From Alphaproteobacteria bacterium (GTDB lineage Bacteria; Pseudomonadota; Alphaproteobacteria; Sneathiellales; Sneathiellaceae), in contig SBHH01000080.1 in the NCBI GenBank assembly GCA_006226265.1, forward strand, positions 1 to 22,987: a stretch of 22,987 bases of DNA, given 5' to 3'. This document shows, one piece after another, positions 7,079-15,575 of the stretch. A program made the position numbers and the translations under genes. Numbering within the stretch: position 1 is the stretch's first letter; every line of letters starts with the position of its first letter. The notes under the pieces were generated by a model. That model was not told the DNA's origin. It ran no database searches and saw only the letters and a program-made list of their open reading frames with translations.

Positions 7079-8971
7079 ATGGCCAATGTCTTGCTTGTCA
7101 GGGACCTCAAGGTCGAATTTCATGTGGCGGAAGGGATCGTCAAGGCGGTTGATGGCGTTAGTTTCCGCGTCCCCGAGGGCAAGACGGTCGCGTTGGTCGG
7201 CGAAAGCGGCTCGGGCAAGTCGGTCATCAGCCAGTCGATCATGTCGATCCTGCCGAAGCCCGCGCGTATCAAAAGCGGCGAAATCCTTTTCTTCGATCCG
7301 GACAAGCCGGGCGTCTTCTATGATATCGCCAAGCTGAAGCCCGACAGCAGGGAAATGCGCAATATCCGGGGCGGGCGCATTTCCATTATCTTTCAGGAGC
7401 CGATGACCTCCCTTTCGCCGCTCCACACGATCGGTGACCAGATTTCCGAGGCCCTGCATCTTCACCACAAAAAAAGCCGCGCCGAGGGCGAGGAAATGAC
7501 CAAGGATATACTGCGTCTGGTCGGTTTTCCCGATCCCGATGCGGCCTTCCATACCTACCCGTTTGAACTTTCCGGCGGCCTACGGCAGCGGGCGATGATC
7601 GCCATGGCCATGATCTGCCGCCCCGCCCTTCTGATCGCGGATGAGCCGACCACGGCCCTTGATGTGACGATCCAGGCGCAGATCCTCGATCTCATGCAGA
7701 AGCTGCAGAAACAGCTTAAAATGGCGATCCTGCTGATCACCCATGACCTTGGCGTCGTCGCCAGCATGGCCGACGAGATCGTTGTGATGTATCATGGCAA
7801 GGTGATGGAACAAGGCACCTTAGAGGATATTTTCAGATCGCCCGAGCATCCCTATCTGAAGGCATTGATGCAGGCAATCCCGCGCTTCAATATGGAGCCG
7901 GGCGAACGTCTGACCCCGATCCGGGAGATCCGCCGTGATGCCGACAGCAGGTTTCTGGAACAGGCCAATCCGCGCAAGCTGACGGCGGGCGACGACCGGC
8001 CGATCCTCGATGTCCGGAACCTGACCAAGAAATTCATGACGCGGAAGAAATCCCTGTTCGGCGGCAGCCCGGCGGGGGAAGTGCTGGCTGTTGATAATGT
8101 CAGCTTTTTCATCCGCCCCGGTGAATGCTTGGGCCTTGTCGGGGAAAGCGGCTGCGGCAAGACGACCCTGTCCAAGCTGATCCTTCGTGCGCTGACCGCG
8201 AGCAGTGGTTCCGTCACCTATAACGATCGCGGGCGCGATGTCGATGTACTGACCTTGGGCGGCAAGGACCTGTTCGATTACCGGAACAAGGTGCAGTTCA
8301 TTTTCCAGGACCCTTTCTCATCGCTCAATCCGCGGATGACGGTTTATGACATCATATCCGAGCCGTTGATCATCCATAATGTCGGCACGCCAGCGGAGCG
8401 GGAAGAAACGGTGAAGGAGCTGATGACCCTCGTCGGGCTCGATATCCGTTTTTTGCGCCGCTATCCGCATTCCTTTTCGGGCGGGCAGCGGCAGCGTATC
8501 GGCATCGCGCGGGCGCTCGCGCTGAAGCCGGACCTTCTCATCTGTGACGAGCCGGTCTCGGCCCTCGATGTGTCGATCCAGGCGCAGATCCTCAACCTTC
8601 TGAAGGATTTGCAGGCGGAGCTCGGGCTCACCTATCTTTTCATTTCCCATAACCTCGCCGTCGTTGACTATATCGCCGACCGGATCGCCGTGATGTGTAA
8701 AGGCAGGCTGGTCGAGACGGCGCCGAAGGCGGAGCTTTTCCGCAATCCCGTGCATCCCTATACCAAACGCCTGCTCGCCGCCGTGCCGGAACCGAACCCG
8801 GAAAGCCGTCTCGATTTTTCAATGCTGGTGGAGGAAAAAGCCTCTAATCCCGAGCTCTGGCCGGAGCCTTTTACGGCGAATGAAACGACCCGGCCTGTGA
8901 TGATGGATATCGGCAATGGCCATTTCGTGCGCGTGCATGAGGAAACCGATGTGAAGGAGCTGCAGCTGTGA
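7079..8971 (+). CDS. Peptide/oligosaccharide ABC importer, fused double ATPase
   Basis: The 630-residue protein contains two complete Opp/Dpp-type ATPase domains, as in YejF or GsiA. Domain 1 has Walker A GESGSGKS (41-48), signature LSGG (164-167), Walker B LLIADEP (184-190) and H-loop His222. Domain 2 has GESGCGKT (355-362), FSGGQ (466-470), LLICDEP (486-492) and His524. After each domain the [12 protein letters not shown] and [12 protein letters not shown] stretches mark the oligopeptide-transporter C-terminal module. Both sites look fully active. It energises uptake through the two permeases downstream. GGAGG about 12 nt upstream supports the ATG at 7079. Having the ATPase gene first differs from yejABEF, where it is last. 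The substrate cannot be assigned from this subunit. Confidence 0.93.
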   Translation: MANVLLVRDLKVEFHVAEGIVKAVDGVSFRVPEGKTVALVGESGSGKSVISQSIMSILPKPARIKSGEILFFDPDKPGVFYDIAKLKPDSREMRNIRGGRISIIFQEPMTSLSPLHTIGDQISEALHLHHKKSRAEGEEMTKDILRLVGFPDPDAAFHTYPFELSGGLRQRAMIAMAMICRPALLIADEPTTALDVTIQAQILDLMQKLQKQLKMAILLITHDLGVVASMADEIVVMYHGKVMEQGTLEDIFRSPEHPYLKALMQAIPRFNMEPGERLTPIREIRRDADSRFLEQANPRKLTAGDDRPILDVRNLTKKFMTRKKSLFGGSPAGEVLAVDNVSFFIRPGECLGLVGESGCGKTTLSKLILRALTASSGSVTYNDRGRDVDVLTLGGKDLFDYRNKVQFIFQDPFSSLNPRMTVYDIISEPLIIHNVGTPAEREETVKELMTLVGLDIRFLRRYPHSFSGGQRQRIGIARALALKPDLLICDEPVSALDVSIQAQILNLLKDLQAELGLTYLFISHNLAVVDYIADRIAVMCKGRLVETAPKAELFRNPVHPYTKRLLAAVPEPNPESRLDFSMLVEEKASNPELWPEPFTANETTRPVMMDIGNGHFVRVHEETDVKELQL

Positions 8972-10896
8972 GACGAGGTGCCGGATATATGGGCCGGATG
9001 GCCTGTCTTCTGCTGGTCCTTTTCGGGGGACTGGTCCAGATCGCGTCCGCCGAAGTCCCCTCCCTTGAAACGGACGTCAAGATGGGCAAGCTGCCGCCGC
9101 TGAAGGATCGCCTGCCGCTTGAGCCGCTTGTCGAAAAGGCGGAAACGGGTCAGATCCTGGGCCAGTATGGTGGCTCGCTTCGTATGCTGATCGGCAATCC
9201 GTCGGATGTGAAACTGATGTTCGTCTACGGTTATGCGCGGCTGGTCCGCTATGGACCCCATCTCAAGATCGAGCCCGACATCCTGAAATCCGTCCATGTG
9301 GAGGAAGGGCGCATCTTCACCATGACGCTTCGCAAGGGGCATAAATGGTCCGACGGCGCGCCCTTCACGTCGGAGGATTTCCGCTACTGGTGGGAGGATG
9401 TGGCGAATAATCCCAAGCTTTCCCCGGCGGGCCCGCCCGCCTCGCTGCTGGTGAACGGCGAGATGCCGAAAGTGACTTTCCCGGATGCCGAGACAGTGGT
9501 TTATGCCTGGTCGAAGCCCAATCCGGATTTCCTGCCGCAGCTGGCCGGCGCCGCCCCGCTGATCATTTACCGCCCGGCGCATTACCTCAAACAGTTTCAT
9601 GAGAAATATATCGACAAGTCGAAGCTGAACAAGGTTCAGAAAATCAAGCTGAAGGCCTGGGCGGCGGAACATAACCGAAAAGACAATCTCTACAAGTTCG
9701 ATAACCCGGAGTTGCCGACCCTGCAGCCATGGATGAATGTCACCGCAGCTCCCGCGACGCGGTTTATCGGCAAGCGCAATCCTTATTTTCATCGTGTCGA
9801 TGAACGGGGACGTCAGCTTCCCTATATCGACGAACTGGTCTTTACGGTTTCGGAAAGCAAGCTGATCCCGGCCAAGGCGGCGGCGGGCGATACCGATCTT
9901 CAGGCACGCGGGCTCCGGCTTCAGGACGCGACGTTTCTTAAAGAGAACGAGAAACGCTCCCATTATCATACCTATCTCTGGAATACGGTGCGGGGCTCGC
10001 ATTTCACCATCTATCCCAATCTCAACAGCCAGGACCCGGTCTGGCGCAAGCTGATGCGCGATGTCCGGTTCCGCCGCGCCCTCTCGCTTGCTATTGACCG
10101 GGAGGAAATCAACGATACCCTCTTCTTCGGCCTCGCGGTCGAAGGGAATAATTCGGTGCAGAAGCAAAGCCCCTTCTATTCGGAAGATTTGCGCTCTGCC
10201 TGGGCGCAATATGACGTCGACAAGGCGAACAAGCTGCTGGATGATATGGGGCTTACAAAGCGCAATGACGACGGCATCCGTCTCTTGCCGGATGGCAGGC
10301 CACTGGTCATCGTGATCGAGACGGCGGGCGAAGAGACGGAACAGTCAGATATTCTGGAACTGATCCAGGATTCCTGGCGCGATATCGGGGTCAGCGTTTT
10401 TACCAAACCGTCGCAGCGCGCTGTCTTTCGTAATCGCGTATTCTCAGGGGAGGCCGTGATGTCCGTTTCCTCCGGTTTCGAAAACGGGATGCCGACCGCA
10501 ACTGCCAGTCCCGCAACCCTCGCGCCGACCAGCCAGATCAGCTATCAATGGCCAAAATGGGGCCAGTATTTCGAAACCAAGGGCAAGTCCGGCGAGCCGA
10601 TTGACATGCCGGAGGCTAAGCATCTCTTTGATCTCTATAACAAGTGGCTCGCAACCATGGATGAGGATGAAAAAGCTGAAATCTGGAGGGAGATGCTGAA
10701 AATTCATGCCCAGCAGCAATTCACCATCGGCGTGGTTGGCGCCATACTGCAGCCGGTGATCGTTTCAGACAGACTTCGGAATGTGCCGGAAAAGGGCATC
10801 TATAACTGGGATCCGGGCGCACAGTTTGGCATGTATCACCCGGATATGTTCTGGTTCGACCGGAACGGGGGAAAGACGACGGCGGACAACGATTAA
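8968..10896 (+). CDS. Periplasmic substrate-binding protein, family 5 (Opp/Dpp type)
   Basis: The 642-residue protein starts at GTG 8968, whose TGA overlap with the ATPase stop and AAGGAG at 8954-8959 (8 nt spacing) make it the best start. An ATG at 8989 would also leave a working signal. A Sec signal peptide is visible: basic start, hydrophobic 12-25, and ASA just before Glu29. No lipobox is seen, so it should be free in the periplasm. The family 5 lobe hallmarks LRKGHKWSDGAPFTSEDFRYWW and the VRFRRALSLAIDREEIN stretch are present. It is longer than DppA or OppA (about 500-540). Ligands of this family include peptides, oligosaccharides, nickel and opines; the glycan genes upstream make an oligosaccharide attractive but unproven. 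Confidence 0.92.
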   Translation: MRRGAGYMGRMACLLLVLFGGLVQIASAEVPSLETDVKMGKLPPLKDRLPLEPLVEKAETGQILGQYGGSLRMLIGNPSDVKLMFVYGYARLVRYGPHLKIEPDILKSVHVEEGRIFTMTLRKGHKWSDGAPFTSEDFRYWWEDVANNPKLSPAGPPASLLVNGEMPKVTFPDAETVVYAWSKPNPDFLPQLAGAAPLIIYRPAHYLKQFHEKYIDKSKLNKVQKIKLKAWAAEHNRKDNLYKFDNPELPTLQPWMNVTAAPATRFIGKRNPYFHRVDERGRQLPYIDELVFTVSESKLIPAKAAAGDTDLQARGLRLQDATFLKENEKRSHYHTYLWNTVRGSHFTIYPNLNSQDPVWRKLMRDVRFRRALSLAIDREEINDTLFFGLAVEGNNSVQKQSPFYSEDLRSAWAQYDVDKANKLLDDMGLTKRNDDGIRLLPDGRPLVIVIETAGEETEQSDILELIQDSWRDIGVSVFTKPSQRAVFRNRVFSGEAVMSVSSGFENGMPTATASPATLAPTSQISYQWPKWGQYFETKGKSGEPIDMPEAKHLFDLYNKWLATMDEDEKAEIWREMLKIHAQQQFTIGVVGAILQPVIVSDRLRNVPEKGIYNWDPGAQFGMYHPDMFWFDRNGGKTTADND

Positions 10897-10951
10897 AACC
10901 GGGGCGGCGCAGGGCTGTTGACGGCATCGCCATTTTAGAGGAACAATACCG

Positions 10952-10971
10952 GACCGGGCGGGAACCTGGTC
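10952..10971 (+). other. Hairpin between binding-protein and permease genes
   Basis: GACCGGG (10952-10958) can pair with CCTGGTC (10965-10971) around the loop CGGGAA, giving a 7 bp stem with one G-U pair. It lies in the 98 bp gap between the binding protein and the first permease, the longest gap inside the plus-strand run. No U-tract follows, so it is not a typical terminator. In many importer operons such hairpins protect the abundant binding-protein message from 3' decay; that role is inferred here. Confidence 0.4.
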
Positions 10972-10994
10972 AAAGGGGGGCAGAACGGGGTTGG

Positions 10995-12023
10995 ATGTTT
11001 ACTTACTTTGTGCACAGATTGCTGGTCATGATACCGACCTTGCTGGTGATCAGTATTCTGACCTTCATTATTATCCAGCTACCGCCCGGAGATTACCTGT
11101 CCAACCATCTGGAGGAATTGAAATCGCAAGGGGAATCGGCGACAGCCATGGCCAAAATCGCCTTTCTCCGGACGCAATATTCCCTCGACAAGCCGTTGAT
11201 CGAGCAATATGCGATCTGGATGGGGTTCTGGCCGGGACCGGAGGGCTTCTCCGGTCTTTTACAGGGAAACTGGGGGCAGTCCTTCATCTATGATTTGCCG
11301 GTCCGCGAAGTGGTGGGGGACAGGCTTGGCCTTTCCTTCCTGATTAATTTCTCGACCATCCTCTTCATCTATATTGTTGCCTTCCCGATCGGCGTCTATT
11401 CGGCGACGCGGCAATATTCGATCGGCGATTACGGCTTCACGCTTGTGGGTTATCTCGGCCTGGCCACACCCAACTTCCTGCTTGCCATGGTGCTGCTCTA
11501 TTATGCCAATGTCTATTTCGGCATCTCCATCGGCGGGCTGATGGATGACAAATATCTCAATCAGCCCTGGAGTTTCGACAAGGCCCTCTCGGTGTTCGAT
11601 CACATGCTGGTGCCGGTAATCGTGATCGGGACCAGCGGAACGGCGGCGATGATCCGGCGCCTGCGTGCGAACCTCCTCGATGAGTTGCAGAAGCAATATG
11701 TGACGACGGCCAAGGCGAAGGGTGTGCCACGCCTCAAAGGCCTGATCAAATATCCGATCCGGATGTCGCTCAATCCCTTCATCGCGGATATCGGTAATCT
11801 GTTGCCGGACGTTATTTCCGGCTCGGTCATTGTCAGCATGGTCCTAAGCCTGCCGACGGTCGGACCGCTCTTGCTTGAGGCCCTCCGCAGTCAAGACCAG
11901 TATATGGCAGGATCGCTCTTGATGTTCCTCGCCCTCCTGACCGTGATCGGGATGTTCATCTCCGATGTGCTGCTCGCGCTTCTCGATCCGCGCATCCGCT
12001 TAAGCGGGGGGGCAACGAAATGA
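10995..12023 (+). CDS. ABC importer permease 1 (DppB/OppB-like)
   Basis: The 342-residue protein has the DppB-type N-terminus: a short cytoplasmic start, a first membrane span (about 8-28, rich in Ile and Leu), then a periplasmic loop of roughly 80 residues, then five more spans. The EAA coupling loop that docks on the ATPase is seen at TTAKAKGVPRLKGLIKYPIR near residue 236. The family's usual length is 305-340. A G-rich stretch about 8-15 nt upstream may act as ribosome binding site. Its stop overlaps the next ATG in ATGA (12020-12023), as expected for a heterodimeric permease pair made in equal amounts. Confidence 0.92.
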   Translation: MFTYFVHRLLVMIPTLLVISILTFIIIQLPPGDYLSNHLEELKSQGESATAMAKIAFLRTQYSLDKPLIEQYAIWMGFWPGPEGFSGLLQGNWGQSFIYDLPVREVVGDRLGLSFLINFSTILFIYIVAFPIGVYSATRQYSIGDYGFTLVGYLGLATPNFLLAMVLLYYANVYFGISIGGLMDDKYLNQPWSFDKALSVFDHMLVPVIVIGTSGTAAMIRRLRANLLDELQKQYVTTAKAKGVPRLKGLIKYPIRMSLNPFIADIGNLLPDVISGSVIVSMVLSLPTVGPLLLEALRSQDQYMAGSLLMFLALLTVIGMFISDVLLALLDPRIRLSGGATK

Positions 12024-13216
12024 CCGACGTGACGTCCCCCAATCCGCCCGGTCCGAAGGATCCGAAACTGGAGCATTGGCATTCGAAGGAACCGTTCGAT
12101 CCCTATTCGATCGAGAAACTCTCGCCCGAGCAGGAACGCTTTTACATGGCCTCGCAATGGCAGATGATGTGGTGGAAATTCCGCCGTCACAAGCTTGCCG
12201 TTGCAAGCGGGATCATGCTGCTCCTTTTCTATCTTTCGATCCTGATTTCGGAGTTTCTCGCGCCCTATAACCTGCATACGCGGCATACGAAATATATCTT
12301 TGCGCCGCCGCAGTCGATCCATCTGTTCCATGACGGGGAGTTTGTCGGCCCCTTCGTCTATGGCTATAAGCAGCGGCTCAATCTCGATACCTTCCGGCGG
12401 GAATATGAGGTGAATACAAAGCGGCCCTATCCGCTCCGTTTCTTCTGTGCGAGCGATCCTTATGAATTCTGGGGCCTGTTTGAGGCAGATATCCATCTCG
12501 TCTGTGCCGATGACAAGAAACTCGCCAGCTTCTTCTGGCTCGGCACGGACCGTCTCGGCCGGGACATTCTCTCGCGCATCATTTACGGCACGCGGATTTC
12601 GCTCACTATCGGGCTCATCGGGATCGCCATCAGCTTCACGCTCGGCATCATATTGGGCGGGATATCCGGCTATTACGGGGGCTGGATTGATAATGTCATC
12701 CAGCGCACGATTGAACTTTTGAAAAGTCTGCCGCAACTGCCGCTCTGGCTTGCGCTTTCTGCCGCGCTACCCGTTACCTGGTCGCCGATCCTCGTCTTCT
12801 TTGGCCTTACGGTCATTCTGGGCCTCTTGGACTGGCCGGGCCTTGCGCGTGCCGTGCGGTCGAAATTCCTGTCCTTGCGGGAGGAGGATTTCTGCACCGC
12901 CGCACAGTTGATGGGCGCGCGACCACGCCGGATCATTGCGCGGCATCTCCTGCCTTCCTTCGCGAGCCATCTGATCGCGAGCGCGAGCCTTGCGATCCCG
13001 AGTATGATTTTGGGCGAGACGGCGCTCTCCTTCCTGGGGCTTGGCCTTCGTCCGCCGATCACCTCCTGGGGGGTATTGCTCAACGAGACCACCAATATCA
13101 ATGCGGTGGCGACGACGCCCTGGCTGATTTATCCGGTCGTGCCGGTCATTCTGGTGGTGCTGGCCTTCAATTTCCTGGGTGACGGCTTGCGTGACGCGGC
13201 GGACCCTTACAAATAG
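12020..13216 (+). CDS. ABC importer permease 2 (DppC/YejE-like) with large periplasmic insert
   Basis: The 398-residue protein is the second permease, about 100 residues longer than E. coli DppC (300). It starts with a hydrophilic tail of about 55 residues, then one span (about 65-82). Next comes a periplasmic segment of some 95 residues (85-180) containing QSIHLFHDGEFVGPFVY and PLRFFCASDPYEFWGLF, before the family landmark FWLGTDRLGRDILSRI and the remaining five spans. The EAA loop is TAAQLMGARPRRIIARHLLP. Related permeases with this insert exist in other bacteria, so it is a subfamily trait rather than an anomaly. The insert may contact the large binding protein. Its stop lies 7 bp from the stop of the opposing cyclase gene. 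Confidence 0.92.
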   Translation: MTDVTSPNPPGPKDPKLEHWHSKEPFDPYSIEKLSPEQERFYMASQWQMMWWKFRRHKLAVASGIMLLLFYLSILISEFLAPYNLHTRHTKYIFAPPQSIHLFHDGEFVGPFVYGYKQRLNLDTFRREYEVNTKRPYPLRFFCASDPYEFWGLFEADIHLVCADDKKLASFFWLGTDRLGRDILSRIIYGTRISLTIGLIGIAISFTLGIILGGISGYYGGWIDNVIQRTIELLKSLPQLPLWLALSAALPVTWSPILVFFGLTVILGLLDWPGLARAVRSKFLSLREEDFCTAAQLMGARPRRIIARHLLPSFASHLIASASLAIPSMILGETALSFLGLGLRPPITSWGVLLNETTNINAVATTPWLIYPVVPVILVVLAFNFLGDGLRDAADPYK

Positions 13217-13223
13217 GAAGGCC

Positions 13224-14582
13224 TCAGGCGTCCTTTAAAATCACGAGATCGACGGCGTCCCGCACGCCTTCGACGCTCCGCCCATGACGGCGTTCCAGTT
13301 GAAGGCGAGGGTGATAGCCTTGCGCCTCGGCCGAGGTTAAGGTTTCCGCCGTGACGAGGGCGCGGGCTTGCTCCCTCTTGCAATGCTTGTCGAGCTTGGC
13401 GGCGAGATTGACCGGATCGCCGATCACCGTATATTCAAGCCGGCTGTCATCGCCGACCGCGCCGAAAATGACCGGCCCGACGGCGGCGGTGAAACGAACA
13501 ATCATTTCAGGCGCGCCGATTTTCCTCTGATCCGCCGCCCAGTCTTCTGCCGCCTCCAGCAATGCCTCCATCGCCCGGAGGCAATCGGCGGCATAATGCG
13601 CTGTCGGAACAGCGGCGCCGAAGGTTGCGAGAATGCCGTCGCCCAGAAACTTGTCGATGGTGCCGCCGTTTTTCTGGATGACGGGGACGACGCGCGCCTG
13701 ATAGTCGGCGAGAAGCGCAATCACTTCATTGGCGGGCAGTTCCGCCGAGAATTTGGTGAAGCCTTGCAGATCGCATTGCAGAATGGCGGCTTCGCGCGTC
13801 TCGCCGGTGCCGGGCTCGATCCAGCTTTCCGCGCGAGTGATCTGCGCCGCAATCTCTGGAGAGAAAAAGCGCGAGAGGTCCTTCGCCGCGATGGCCTGCG
13901 TCACGGAACGAATAAGCAGCCGCCGCGCCCGGACAATGACGAGGGCGAGGATAAAGGTCACCATCAGGATGCTGATCACCTTGTCGAACTCGGCCCCGAT
14001 CAGGATTTTAAGCGAGGTCGCAAATTCCACATAATCGCGGGTGATCTGCCCCATGCCTTCCGCATGTACGGCATAGCCCAGCAGCACCAGCCAGCCGACG
14101 GCGGCGCTTATCCCGGCAAGGATGACGTAACCGACCTCGAACCGCAGCGCGCGAAGGGCGATGAAGATAAACACATAGAGCAGCGTCGGGGCTTTGAGGT
14201 AGAAGGCGGGCGGCTGATTATATTGGATGTGAAAGCTGAAGATGAGGAACATCAGGAGCGCCATATCCGCGATGACCGAGACGGCGAGGAACCAGGCGGG
14301 GAGCTTGCCCGCATAGGCAAGGGCGAGCCGCATCAGCGAAAAAGCGCCGTAAGCCATCAGCGCATAAGGCACGGGCGCGAACATCACATCGGCGGAAAAG
14401 GCCTTGGGCGAGAGGGCATAGAGGCTTGCAAAGGTCGCGACGATGATCACCTGAACCCAGGCGATCAGGATTTCCGACTGGTCCTGCTGGCGCGCAATCG
14501 CGTCGCGCACCCGGGCGGGCAGCTCTCCCTCGATCGGATCACCGAGAATTGTTTTAAGGATTTTGCGCCACATCCCCGTCAT
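13224..14582 (-). CDS. Membrane-anchored class III adenylate/guanylate cyclase
   Basis: From the ATG at 14582 the protein has 452 residues. A GTG at 14612 would add ten but has no ribosome site. Five to six hydrophobic segments (about 38-56, 70-90, 98-118, 133-145, 150-172, 200-218) precede the catalytic domain (about 262-440). Metal ligands are Asp271 (QCDLQGF) and Asp315 (FLGDG). Lys311 and Asp389 (TVIGDPVN) sit at the base-recognition positions and suggest ATP as substrate. The transition-state asparagine is Asn392, but the arginine four residues on is Lys396 (NLAAKLD). No HAMP or GAF domain is evident, so the membrane part may be the sensor. It would make cAMP in the cytoplasm. It follows the methyltransferase on the same strand and probably shares its transcript. 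Confidence 0.88.
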   Translation of the reverse strand: MTGMWRKILKTILGDPIEGELPARVRDAIARQQDQSEILIAWVQVIIVATFASLYALSPKAFSADVMFAPVPYALMAYGAFSLMRLALAYAGKLPAWFLAVSVIADMALLMFLIFSFHIQYNQPPAFYLKAPTLLYVFIFIALRALRFEVGYVILAGISAAVGWLVLLGYAVHAEGMGQITRDYVEFATSLKILIGAEFDKVISILMVTFILALVIVRARRLLIRSVTQAIAAKDLSRFFSPEIAAQITRAESWIEPGTGETREAAILQCDLQGFTKFSAELPANEVIALLADYQARVVPVIQKNGGTIDKFLGDGILATFGAAVPTAHYAADCLRAMEALLEAAEDWAADQRKIGAPEMIVRFTAAVGPVIFGAVGDDSRLEYTVIGDPVNLAAKLDKHCKREQARALVTAETLTSAEAQGYHPRLQLERRHGRSVEGVRDAVDLVILKDA

Positions 14583-14618
14583 ATGGCGCCTATGCCCCGC
14601 CTGCTGATACACAGTTCA

Positions 14619-15470
14619 TCATATTGGCGTGATCGCTTTCTTTTGAAGCCAGAGGCTGGTCTCATAGGCCCCGTCCGGCAGCGGCAGGTCCCGGACGGCA
14701 GAGGCTTCAAGCGCCGCCTTCATATAGCGACCCACATAGCAACTTGAAAAGACAAGCTCGTATCCGCCGCCAAGGAAGAGGGGGGCCGTCGCCTGTTGCT
14801 CGTTATAGCCGCGCCAGTCCCAGCTTTCCGGGTAATCATGGGGCAGGAAAATATCATGGATATGCACGAAAACCCCGGTGGGAAGTCGTGGCAGGATATC
14901 GAGGAAGAGGAGATCCACATCGCTTCCCGGCATGGCGATATGGCTGCTGTCGATAAAAAGGAAATCCCCGGCGCGAAGCGCGTCGAACGGCACCTCCGGT
15001 GCGTCATGCAGGGTTTTGCGCACAACCTCGATTGGCAGGCTTTCGATGGGTGCGCGGGGGGCCGGGTCGATGGCGGTGAAGTGGGTATCAAGGCCGCCGT
15101 CGCGGATCGCCCGCGCCATGAAACGCGTTGAATGACCGGAGCCGACTTCGACAATGCGTTTCGGTTTCTCTTTTCGCACCATCAGATAGGCCATCGCCGC
15201 ATCGAGCCGCGGGAACCAGTCCTGCTCCCATCTCGGCTCCGGCGCAGGCAAGGCCTTAAAATCTTCAAATTCGGCGCGGTAGGCGGAGAGTTCGTCGAGC
15301 AGCGATTTAATGGCATCTTCGCGGGCTTTCATCGCCGCCTCGATTGCCTTATAGGGCCCGCGCGCACCTGCTTTCGGAAGGCTGTCCGCATAGCGGTAGG
15401 GGATAAAGAATCCCTCCTTCCTAATGCCAAGGATGGTATTCAGCCCCATGCGGAGACGGCGCATAGTCAT
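14619..15470 (-). CDS. Class I SAM-dependent methyltransferase
   Basis: The ATG at 15470 gives 283 residues. AAAGGG lies exactly 9 nt upstream, whereas an in-frame TTG at 15479 has that site directly against it, so the ATG is preferred. The SAM-binding glycine loop is VEVGSGHSTRF (107-117). An acidic strand end, HFTAIDPAPR, follows, and DFLFIDSSH and HIHDIFLP match the Methyltransf_24 type found among sugar and natural-product methyltransferases. A hydrophilic helical N-terminus of about 80 residues precedes the fold. The cyclase gene begins 36 nt after its stop. The substrate is not evident; a small-molecule or glycan hydroxyl is possible given the glycan genes elsewhere in the window. Confidence 0.83.
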   Translation of the reverse strand: MTMRRLRMGLNTILGIRKEGFFIPYRYADSLPKAGARGPYKAIEAAMKAREDAIKSLLDELSAYRAEFEDFKALPAPEPRWEQDWFPRLDAAMAYLMVRKEKPKRIVEVGSGHSTRFMARAIRDGGLDTHFTAIDPAPRAPIESLPIEVVRKTLHDAPEVPFDALRAGDFLFIDSSHIAMPGSDVDLLFLDILPRLPTGVFVHIHDIFLPHDYPESWDWRGYNEQQATAPLFLGGGYELVFSSCYVGRYMKAALEASAVRDLPLPDGAYETSLWLQKKAITPI

Positions 15471-15575
15471 AAGCGACAACCCTTTGTCGATGCTTCATTT
15501 CTTTTATGATGGCGTGTTCCATCTTCTGTCCCTATTCTTGGGAAAAAAGAACAGCAACAGGACGGGACGGTACGC

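Noticed and set aside
8758..10209. 483-codon minus-strand open frame
   Set aside because: It mirrors the binding-protein gene, is rich in Arg and His as complements of biased codons tend to be, and shows no family motif.
13368..14747. 459-codon plus-strand open frame
   Set aside because: Antisense shadow of the cyclase gene, with low-complexity charged composition and no domain.
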